From JBKJZO01 sp046715235 (GTDB taxonomy: Bacteria; Actinomycetota; Actinomycetes; BP-191), in assembly GCA_046715235.1 (NCBI GenBank), contig JBKJZO010000039.1, forward strand, positions 1 to 8,571: a stretch of DNA of 8,571 nt, in the 5' to 3' direction. Under the pieces are notes generated by a model. It saw only the letters and a list, made by a program, of their open reading frames with translations. It searched no databases and was not told the origin of the DNA. Positions 1-5,547 of this stretch are shown one piece after another. The translations under genes were made by a program, and so were the position numbers. How positions within the stretch are numbered: position 1 is the first letter of the stretch; each line of letters opens with the position of its first letter.

Positions 1-821
1 CCTCGGTGGAGGTCAAGGTCAACCCGACCAAGCCCGCCGCCAAGAGCGCCCCGGTCCGCAAGCCGGCCGTCAAGAAGGCCCCGGTCGCCAAGAAGGCCCC
101 GGCCGCGAAGAAGGCGCCCGCCGCCAAGAAGGCCCCGGCCACCAAGGCCCCGGCCACCAAGGCTCCCGCGACGAAGGCACCAGCCAGCAGAGCGGCCGCT
201 GCGAAGGCCCCCGCCAAGAAGGCGATCAGCAAGGCGCCGCCCACGAAGGCCGCAGCCAAGCCGGCACCCCAGCGCGCTGCGACGAAGGCGCCGGCGAAGG
301 CCGTCAAGGCACCCGCGAAAGCCGTCAAGGCACCAGCGGCCAGCGCGGCAGCCAAGGCAACCGCAGCGAGGCCCGCCAGCCCGCTCGCGCCGGCTGCCGT
401 TGCCCGACCCGTCAAAGTTGCCGCCGCGCCCCCGCCGCCACCAGTCGTGAAGGCCGAGAAATGGTCTGCGAGGGAGCTGGCGGAGGTGCGCACCGAACTC
501 GACGAGCAGGCCCGCGAACTGCGCAGCGAGATCAGCGAGGCGCAGGAAAGCTGGGACCAGCTGCAGCGCGACGGGGGCGACGGCGCGGGCGACGACCAGG
601 CCGACGCCGGCACCAAGACATTCGAACGCGAGCACGAGTTGTCGTTGGCCAACAACAGCCGTGACCTGCTCGCGCAGGTCGAGCGCGCGCTCGAGCGGCT
701 GGCCGACGGCACCTACGGCGTATGCGAGAATTGCGGCAATCCCATCGAGAAGGCGCGCCTGAAGGCGTTCCCGCGGGCGACGCTGTGCGTCACCTGCAAA
801 CAGCGCGAGGAGCGCCGCTGA
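1..821 (+). CDS. DksA/TraR-family zinc-finger protein with Lys/Ala/Pro-rich N-terminal tail (5' end possibly outside window)
   Basis: Probable RNA-polymerase-binding transcription regulator of the DksA/TraR family. The frame is open to the left edge. A GTG at 6 is the first in-frame start, giving 271 residues, but the true start may lie upstream. Counting from that GTG, residues 1-148 are a low-complexity tail of KKAPA/TKAPA-type repeats resembling histone H1 tails. Residues about 149-235 form a charged helical hairpin (KWSARELAEVRTEL onward). A C4 zinc finger follows with cysteines 240, 243, 261 and 264 (CENC, 17 residues, CVTC). Where canonical DksA has DxxDxA at the coiled-coil tip, this protein has D197-Q-A-D200-A-G: both aspartates are kept but Ala is replaced by Gly. 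In E. coli DksA the tip acts in the RNA polymerase secondary channel with ppGpp; whether this homologue does is inference. The basic tail could bind nucleic acid. The stop overlaps the proposed lspA start by 4 bases, so the two are probably cotranscribed. Confidence 0.85.
   Translation, partial: SVEVKVNPTKPAAKSAPVRKPAVKKAPVAKKAPAAKKAPAAKKAPATKAPATKAPATKAPASRAAAAKAPAKKAISKAPPTKAAAKPAPQRAATKAPAKAVKAPAKAVKAPAASAAAKATAARPASPLAPAAVARPVKVAAAPPPPPVVKAEKWSARELAEVRTELDEQARELRSEISEAQESWDQLQRDGGDGAGDDQADAGTKTFEREHELSLANNSRDLLAQVERALERLADGTYGVCENCGNPIEKARLKAFPRATLCVTCKQREERR
129..188 (+). repeat. 15-bp tandem repeat encoding KAPAT units
   Basis: The unit AAGGCCCCGGCCACC occurs at 129-143 and identically at 144-158. 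Diverged copies follow at 159-173 and 174-188. Each unit encodes Lys-Ala-Pro-Ala-Thr or a close variant. It is the clearest part of a longer Lys/Ala/Pro-rich coding tract (about 9-430). The 15-base period keeps the reading frame, so copy number can change tail length without a frameshift. Confidence 0.8.
807..812 (+). promoter_or_regulatory. Shine-Dalgarno site that decides the lspA start
   Basis: GAGGAG lies inside the last codons of the upstream gene, 5 bases before CTG 818. This is ideal spacing for a start at 818, and no ATG, GTG or TTG sits at a suitable distance downstream. It is the main reason to prefer the CTG over the in-frame GTG at 785, which would overlap the upstream gene by 37 bases and has no comparable site before it. 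Confidence 0.6.
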
Positions 822-1396
822 TCGAGCGTGCCGACGGCGACCCCGCCGACTTCGCTGCCGAACCGCCCGCTGCGCCGACACGCATCCGCAACCAGATCCG
901 CTGGCTCGCCGCTGTCGCGTGCCTGGTAATCGGCGCCGACCTGGCAACCAAGTTGTGGGTGGTCGAGGTGCTGGGCGAGGACGGCTCGGTCCGCCTCTTC
1001 GGTGGCTACGTGGTGCTGCACCAGGTGCGCAACGCAGGTGCCGCGTTCGGGATCGCGACCGGCTCGACGCTGCTCTTCACGGCCGTTGCCGCCGGTGTCC
1101 TCATCGCCATCGCCAGGACAGCGCGCAGGCTGCGCTCGCTGGCGTGGGCCATCGACTTCGGCCTGCTTGCCGGCGGCGCCACGGGCAACCTGATCGACCG
1201 GGTGACGCGCTCGCCAGGCGTGTTCCGAGGCCACGTCGTCGACTGGATCGACCTCGGTCCCGGCCGCTTCTACCTGTTCAACATCGCTGACTCGGCGATC
1301 GTGATCGGCGGCTTCTTGGCGGTGCTGCTTTCGATGCGCGGCATCGAGCTCGACGGCAGCCATCGGCGCGAGCAAGCCGAGGACGCCGGCTCGTGA
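818..1396 (+). CDS. lspA: Lipoprotein signal peptidase II (LspA)
   Basis: Membrane aspartyl protease that removes the signal peptide from prolipoproteins after diacylglyceryl modification of the lipobox cysteine. With the CTG start it is 192 residues, within the usual 160-200. Four membrane segments are visible at about residues 29-48, 84-101, 109-127 and 153-175. Family motifs are intact: D41-x-x-T-K45 in the first segment, N72AGAAFG, GNLID127R, VVDWIDLG and FNIAD158S. D127 and D158 match the catalytic aspartate pair of the family. The first in-frame TTG or GTG downstream lies at the end of the first membrane segment and would destroy it, so translation must start at CTG 818 (4-base CTGA overlap with the upstream stop) or further upstream at GTG 785. 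The 3' end overlaps the next gene through GTGA. Function is sure; the exact start is not. Confidence 0.95.
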   Translation: MIERADGDPADFAAEPPAAPTRIRNQIRWLAAVACLVIGADLATKLWVVEVLGEDGSVRLFGGYVVLHQVRNAGAAFGIATGSTLLFTAVAAGVLIAIARTARRLRSLAWAIDFGLLAGGATGNLIDRVTRSPGVFRGHVVDWIDLGPGRFYLFNIADSAIVIGGFLAVLLSMRGIELDGSHRREQAEDAGS

Positions 1397-2322
1397 CCGA
1401 GCGCCGCAGCCTCCCGATACCCGAGGGCCTGCACGGGTTGCGAGTCGACGCGGCGGTGGCGCGCCTGTTCGGCATATCCCGTACGACGGCCGCGGCGATC
1501 GCGGATGCCGGTGACGTGGCCGTCGACGGGGAGCCGCGCGGCCGCTCGTACCACGTCCGTGCCGGTGGCTGGCTCGAGATCGCGCTGCCCGCGCCGGCGG
1601 CCGCGCCGACGACCACGCCCACCCCGGTCGAGGGGATGACCGTCGTGCACGAGGACGACGACATCATTGTTGTCGACAAACCCCCTGGTGTGGCGGCCCA
1701 TCCGAGCCCGGGCTATGAGGGTCCGACAGTGATCGGCGGGCTGCTCGCCGCCGGTCACCGCATCTCGACCAGCGGCTCCGCGGAGCGACAAGGGATCGTC
1801 CACCGGCTCGACGTCGGGACGTCCGGGCTTATGGTCGTCGCCAAGAGCGAGCACGCCTACACCGCCCTGAAACAGGCATTCAGGGACCGGGTCGTCGACA
1901 AGCGCTACCACACCGTCGTACAAGGTCTGATCGATCCCACGCGGGGCACGATCGACGCGCCGATCGACCGTCATCCCACGCAGCCGCACAAGTTCGCCGT
2001 CGTTGCGGACGGGAAGCCGAGCATCACCCATTACGAGATGCTCGAGGCCTTCCGCGCCGCCTCCCTGCTCGAGGTCCGCCTGGAAACCGGGCGCACCCAC
2101 CAGATCCGCGTGCACATGGCGGCGATGCGCCACACCTGTGTCGGCGACGGCCAATACGGCGCCGATCCGACGCTCGCGGCGCGCCTGGGACTGACCAGGC
2201 AGTGGCTCCACGCGGTGGCGCTGGCGTTCGAGCACCCGGGCGATTCTCGCCGAATCGCATTCCAGAGCAGCTACCCCCAGGATCTCCAGAACGCATTGGG
2301 GCTACTGCGGGCCGAAACGTAG
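1393..2322 (+). CDS. rluD: RluD-family 23S rRNA pseudouridine synthase
   Basis: Converts uridine to pseudouridine in RNA. Characterised RluD acts on helix 69 of 23S rRNA, but the exact target here is inferred from family only. The protein is 309 residues, typical for RluA/RluD enzymes. Residues about 12-75 form an S4-like RNA-binding domain (LRVDAAVARLFGISRTTA and following). The catalytic domain runs from about 85 to 295. The family signature HRLDVGTSGLMVVAK contains the catalytic Asp140. A second conserved block GRTHQIRVH starts at residue 233. The GTG start overlaps the lspA stop by 4 bases, indicating translational coupling. lspA next to an RluD-type gene is a common arrangement. The gene ends with TAG at a natural-looking C-terminus. 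Confidence 0.95.
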   Translation: MTERRSLPIPEGLHGLRVDAAVARLFGISRTTAAAIADAGDVAVDGEPRGRSYHVRAGGWLEIALPAPAAAPTTTPTPVEGMTVVHEDDDIIVVDKPPGVAAHPSPGYEGPTVIGGLLAAGHRISTSGSAERQGIVHRLDVGTSGLMVVAKSEHAYTALKQAFRDRVVDKRYHTVVQGLIDPTRGTIDAPIDRHPTQPHKFAVVADGKPSITHYEMLEAFRAASLLEVRLETGRTHQIRVHMAAMRHTCVGDGQYGADPTLAARLGLTRQWLHAVALAFEHPGDSRRIAFQSSYPQDLQNALGLLRAET

Positions 2323-2363
2323 GGGGAGGCAGACAGCGGTCCAGGAATCACCCGTTCAGCGCA

Positions 2364-2401
2364 ATCAGTTCTAGCCCGGCTGGCGTCGATGGAGAACTGA
2401 T
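2364..2401. repeat. Perfect 9-bp inverted repeat between rluD and the DUF1800 gene
   Basis: ATCAGTTCT at 2364-2372 is exactly complementary to AGAACTGAT at 2393-2401, separated by 20 bases. The arms are AT-richer than the surrounding sequence. As RNA this would be a hairpin 42 bases after the rluD stop with no following T-run. As DNA it could be a split operator site. It ends 25 bases before the start codon of the next gene, just upstream of its ribosome binding site. Its role is unknown. Confidence 0.5.
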
Positions 2402-2411
2402 CAACGGACTG

Positions 2412-2418
2412 GGAGGGG
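2412..2418 (+). promoter_or_regulatory. Ribosome binding site of the DUF1800 gene
   Basis: GGAGGGG ends 8 bases before ATG 2427. It selects this ATG over earlier in-frame possibilities inside rluD, and the protein then begins directly with a twin-arginine signal peptide. Confidence 0.7.
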
Positions 2419-2426
2419 ACGCATTT

Positions 2427-3965
2427 ATGCGTACGCCGGAACTGACGAGGCGGTCGGTGCTCCAGGCGGGGGCGGCATCCGCAGCGGCGGCAGGACTCGT
2501 CGCCAGCGGTGCTGGGGCCGTGGAGGCAGCTGCTGCCCCGGCCGGGCCAGTGGCCCTGAGCAAGGACCCGGTGCTCCACGCGCTGCGCCGACTCACCTAC
2601 GGGCCTTACCCGGGGCTGGTCGCGACCGTGCGCAAGGTGGGTCTGAACGCGTGGCTCGAGGCTCAGATGTCGCCGGCAAAGATCCGCGACGTCGCCGCCG
2701 AGGGCATCCTCAAGAAGCAGTTCCCGCACGTGCAGCTCAGCAGTGCGCAGATCCGCACGCGGCGCAAAGACGACTCGTGGCGCGCTATCCGCGAATTGCG
2801 TTCGGCGACCATCGTGCGCGCCGTCTGGTCGCAGCGCCACGTGCAGGAAGTCGTGCACGGCTTCTGGAGCGACCACTTCTACACGCACCCGAGCGAGGAC
2901 GTCGCGCTCTGGGGCAAGTTCGACGAGGACAAGCGGCTGCGGGCCAACACGTTCACGTCGTTCGGCCGGCTGCTGAACTTGTCCGCCAGCAGCCCGGCGA
3001 TGCTGGCGTTCCTCAACAACGACGAGTCCAGCGAAGACAAGATCAACGAGAACTACGGCCGCGAGCTGCTGGAGCTCCACACGGTCGGGCATGCCGGCGG
3101 ATACACCGAGGCCGACGTACGCAATGCCGCCCTTGCGATGACCGGCTGGACCTACGACGAGAAGACGCTGGCCTTCAAGTACAACCCGAAGCTGCACTAC
3201 AACGGCGCGCTCAAAGTGCTCGGCTGGAAGCACCCCAACATCGACGGGACCGCCGGCGGAATTGAGACCGGCCGGTCGCTCCTCAACTACCTCGCCTCGC
3301 ACCCGGCGACCGCGCGGCACATATCGACCAAGCTGTGCCGGCGCCTGGTTGCCGACAATCCTCCGGCCTCGCTCGTCGCGAGCACGACCAAGGTGTTCGT
3401 CGCGACCAAGGGCGACGTGAAGTCGCTGCTGCGCCACATCGTGAAGTCGCGCGAGTTCGCGGCGTCGGTCGGGCAGAAGGTACGCCGGCCGTTCGACATG
3501 GTGACTGCTTCGGTACGCGCGACCGGCGGCAGCTACAACGCGAAGGAGGGCCAGAAGGGAGCCAACGACCTGCTCTGGCGCACCTACGAGATGGGTCATG
3601 CGCCGTTCGAATGGATCGACCCTGACGGCTACCCGGACACCGCGACCGCGTGGCTGAGCTCGGTCGGCGTACTCGGCCGGTGGAACACCTCGCTGGCCGT
3701 CGCTGGCAACTGGTTCGACGGCGTGGACATGGCCGACGCCAAGACGCTCGCCGGTGGCAAAGACCGGCCGGCAAAGGCCGGACCGCTCGTCGACGCGCTG
3801 ACCATTGCCATCACGGGGCAGAAGTTCGCGCGGCCGCACCGCAACGCGATCGTCGAATACCTCGAGGCGTCGGAATCCACGATCTTCGACGACGACTCGC
3901 TCAAGTGGCGCGGCCCCCGGGTGATCTCGTTGATCCTCGCCTCTCCGTACATGCAGGTCCGATGA
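2427..3965 (+). CDS. DUF1800 family protein, predicted Tat-exported
   Basis: A 512-residue member of the DUF1800 family, whose biochemical role is unknown to me. It starts at ATG 2427 behind a good ribosome binding site. The N-terminus carries a twin-arginine signal (T7-R-R-S-V-L-Q13), then an Ala/Gly-rich hydrophobic stretch and likely cleavage near residues 35-40. Family-type blocks follow: LRRLTYGP after the signal; a Trp/His/Phe-rich block (HGFWSDHFYTHP); N207ENYGRELLELHT219 then GGYTEADV; H298ISTKLCRRLV; and P393FEWIDPDGYPD404. The length is normal for the family and no key block is missing. It is followed by a DUF1501 gene 17 bases downstream, a pairing seen in many bacteria, so the two are probably one operon acting outside the cytoplasmic membrane as folded proteins. 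Substrate and partners cannot be read from the sequence. Confidence 0.92.
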   Translation: MRTPELTRRSVLQAGAASAAAAGLVASGAGAVEAAAAPAGPVALSKDPVLHALRRLTYGPYPGLVATVRKVGLNAWLEAQMSPAKIRDVAAEGILKKQFPHVQLSSAQIRTRRKDDSWRAIRELRSATIVRAVWSQRHVQEVVHGFWSDHFYTHPSEDVALWGKFDEDKRLRANTFTSFGRLLNLSASSPAMLAFLNNDESSEDKINENYGRELLELHTVGHAGGYTEADVRNAALAMTGWTYDEKTLAFKYNPKLHYNGALKVLGWKHPNIDGTAGGIETGRSLLNYLASHPATARHISTKLCRRLVADNPPASLVASTTKVFVATKGDVKSLLRHIVKSREFAASVGQKVRRPFDMVTASVRATGGSYNAKEGQKGANDLLWRTYEMGHAPFEWIDPDGYPDTATAWLSSVGVLGRWNTSLAVAGNWFDGVDMADAKTLAGGKDRPAKAGPLVDALTIAITGQKFARPHRNAIVEYLEASESTIFDDDSLKWRGPRVISLILASPYMQVR

Positions 3966-3971
3966 AGACCC

Positions 3972-3978
3972 AGGAGGG
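3972..3978 (+). promoter_or_regulatory. Ribosome binding site that decides the DUF1501 start
   Basis: AGGAGGG lies 4 bases before ATG 3983. An alternative in-frame ATG at 3962 overlaps the DUF1800 stop as ATGA but has no purine-rich site before it, and the AGGAGGG would then lie inside the coding region. The strong site favours 3983. Confidence 0.65.
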
Positions 3979-3982
3979 CCAG

Positions 3983-5224
3983 ATGGGCGAGCGCCCAGAC
4001 GCGATGTCCCGCCGTTCGCTGCTGAAGCGGTCCGGGGGAGTGGCAGTGGCTGTCGCGGCGAGCAGTGTCATTCGCCCGACGATGGCCGAAGCGGCGCCGC
4101 AGCCGAGCGACCGGTTCCTGCAGGTGTTCCTGCGCGGCGGCATGGATGCACTGAACGCCGTCGCGCCGGCCGCTGACCCGGCGTACGCCAACCTGCGTCC
4201 AGGCATCGCGGTGCCGACCAGTGCCATGCTCCAGCTCGACGGGACCTTCGGCCTGCACCCCTCGCTCGCACCGTTGCTGCCCATGTGGCAGGCCGGCGAG
4301 CTGGCGTTCGTCCACTCTGTCGGCAACCCGCAGGGCGACCGCAGCCACTTCGAGGCGCAGGACGCCGTTGACTGCGGTGCACCCGTGTCCAGTGCCGTGC
4401 GCACCGGTTGGCTCGCGCGCCACCTGACCGCTCGCGGCCAGACCGGCGCCACACTGCGCGCGGTGGGAATCGGCGAGACGCAGTCGATGTCGCTGCAAGG
4501 CCAGCGCAACGCGATCACGCTGCGTTCGCTGGAAAACTTCAAGGTAAGCGTCGGGCAGAACGACCGTGTCAGGTATGAGCGGGCGATCCGGCTGATGCAC
4601 TCCGGTGTCAGCCACCCGGTTGCCAGCAGCGCGATGAGCACGCTCGGTGCCCTAGGCGAAGTGCGCAGCCTCAAGCAGCCGCAGTACGCCACGTCGACTT
4701 CGGCGCAGTACCCGAACTCGCACTTCGGCAAGGCCCTCATCAACGTCGCGCAGTGCGCAAAGGGCCCGGTCGGCCTGGAGGCGGCTACTGTCGACATCGG
4801 CGGCTGGGATCACCACACAGGACTAGGTAACGCTGGCGGCGGCCAGCTGGCTACCAAACTTGACGACCTGGCGAAGGGGCTCGCGGCGCTGCGCACCGAC
4901 CTCGGTCCGATCTGGGCAACGACGACGGTGGTCGTGGTCAGCGAGTTCGGGCGCCGGGTCGAGGAGAACGGCGACGGCGGCGTCGACCACGGCCATGGCG
5001 GCCTGATGATGGTCATGGGCGGCGGCATCAACGGTGGTCAGATCTACGGGCAGTGGCGCGGCCTGAGCAAGTCCGTGCTCGACCACGGGGACTTGCCGGT
5101 CACCACCGACTGGCGCAACGTCTATGCCGAGGTCGTCTCCAAGCGCCTCGGCAACGGCGGCGCGCTCGCCAGCGTCTTCCCCGGCCTCAAGCCGAGCTTC
5201 CTCGGACTAGCCAAGTCCCGCTAG
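3983..5224 (+). CDS. DUF1501 family protein, predicted Tat-exported, alkaline-phosphatase-like fold
   Basis: A 413-residue DUF1501 protein, of usual family length. The family is related to the alkaline phosphatase/sulfatase superfamily, but no activity is established to my knowledge. A near-consensus twin-arginine signal S9-R-R-S-L-L-K15 precedes a short hydrophobic stretch and possible cleavage near A35-A38. Visible blocks are R51GGMD55ALN (where superfamily members often bind metal or carry the nucleophile), RSH122FEAQD, G273GWDHH278, S320EFGRR and D335HGHGG340. The Asp/His-rich blocks at 55, 276-278 and 335-338 could bind metal; that is inference. It follows the DUF1800 gene by 17 bases and is probably cotranscribed, with a hairpin 33 bases after its stop closing the unit. 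Starting at ATG 3962 would add 7 residues before the signal. The gene ends at TAG with a family-like end (FPGLKPSFLGL). Confidence 0.92.
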   Translation: MGERPDAMSRRSLLKRSGGVAVAVAASSVIRPTMAEAAPQPSDRFLQVFLRGGMDALNAVAPAADPAYANLRPGIAVPTSAMLQLDGTFGLHPSLAPLLPMWQAGELAFVHSVGNPQGDRSHFEAQDAVDCGAPVSSAVRTGWLARHLTARGQTGATLRAVGIGETQSMSLQGQRNAITLRSLENFKVSVGQNDRVRYERAIRLMHSGVSHPVASSAMSTLGALGEVRSLKQPQYATSTSAQYPNSHFGKALINVAQCAKGPVGLEAATVDIGGWDHHTGLGNAGGGQLATKLDDLAKGLAALRTDLGPIWATTTVVVVSEFGRRVEENGDGGVDHGHGGLMMVMGGGINGGQIYGQWRGLSKSVLDHGDLPVTTDWRNVYAEVVSKRLGNGGALASVFPGLKPSFLGLAKSR

Positions 5225-5257
5225 CGGCGCCAGCTGCCGCTCCCAGACCCGCCCGTT

Positions 5258-5292
5258 CGACGAAATCGCCCGGTTCACCGGGCGTTTCGTCG
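5258..5292 (+). terminator. Strong stem-loop, probable transcription terminator after the DUF1501 gene
   Basis: CGACGAAA (5258-5265) pairs with TTTCGTCG (5285-5292), and CGCCCGG (5267-5273) pairs with CCGGGCG (5278-5284). T5266 is the only bulge and TTCA is the loop: 15 base pairs in all. No T-run follows (only TT), as often found for GC-rich actinobacterial terminators. It begins 33 bases after the DUF1501 stop and separates that unit from dnaE. Confidence 0.75.
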
Positions 5293-5426
5293 TTCCGGAG
5301 CCCCCCCGCACCCCGAAATAGGGTGTGAAGGCTGGGCGAGTGGCGAACGCGACGGCCTCCTCACTTTGACGGCTGGCGAGTCGGTGCCGGAACCGTCCGC
5401 GCTGCGTGGTAGAACCAACAGGCGGC

Positions 5427-5454
5427 GTACGACGGCCGTGCGCGACCGCCGTAC
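5427..5454 (+). repeat. Imperfect inverted repeat in the dnaE leader
   Basis: GTACGACGG (5427-5435) pairs with CCGCCGTAC (5446-5454) with one mismatch, leaving a 10-base loop. ACGGCCGT at 5432-5439 is also a perfect 8-base palindrome. In sequence this GC-rich, such matches can occur by chance. It could be an operator or a leader hairpin. Confidence 0.3.
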
Positions 5455-5526
5455 ACCCAGTTCGACCGCCAGACGCCCGGCCGCCTTCCCCCGCGCCGCA
5501 CGCGCCCTGCCGCCTGCCCGCGCGAG

Positions 5527-5533
5527 AGAGGAG
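5527..5533 (+). promoter_or_regulatory. Likely ribosome binding site of dnaE, unusually distant
   Basis: AGAGGAG is the only purine-rich match before ATG 5548, leaving 14 bases where 5-9 is usual. No other ATG, GTG or TTG in frame lies closer. The start at 5548 is supported by the protein, which begins MAADSFVHLH as DnaE1 proteins do. Confidence 0.45.
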
Positions 5534-5547
5534 TCACCGCCGTCACC

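Larger units (their letters stand above)
5293..5547 (+). promoter_or_regulatory. Gene-free leader and promoter region of dnaE
   Basis: Together with the preceding hairpin this makes a 323-base gap without a convincing gene. The dnaE promoter should lie here because a terminator-like hairpin stands upstream. Only weak candidates are visible: a TAGGGT -10-like hexamer at 5319-5324 without a good -35, and a TTGACG -35-like hexamer at 5366-5371 without a -10 at proper distance. TGGTAGAAC at 5407-5415 has an extended -10 look. I cannot choose among them. Confidence 0.35.

Noticed and set aside
722..817. Extension of lspA to ATG 722
   Set aside because: It would overlap the zinc-finger region of the upstream gene by 100 bases and add residues unlike any LspA N-terminus. 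CTG 818 has a far better ribosome binding site.
1270..2235. Open frame of 321 codons on the - strand opposite lspA and rluD
   Set aside because: Covers two well-supported genes on the other strand and shows no domain of its own.
2271..3839. Open frame of 522 codons on the - strand opposite the DUF1800 gene
   Set aside because: Arg-rich composition without motifs, opposite a gene with clear family blocks; a high-GC shadow.
3962..3982. DUF1501 start at ATG 3962 overlapping the DUF1800 stop
   Set aside because: ATGA overlap is attractive but no Shine-Dalgarno site precedes it, while AGGAGGG directly precedes ATG 3983.
5366..5415. TTGACG (5366-5371) with TAGAAC (5410-5415) as the dnaE promoter
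   Set aside because: The spacing is 38 bases, far from the 16-19 needed. Each element alone is too weak to call.
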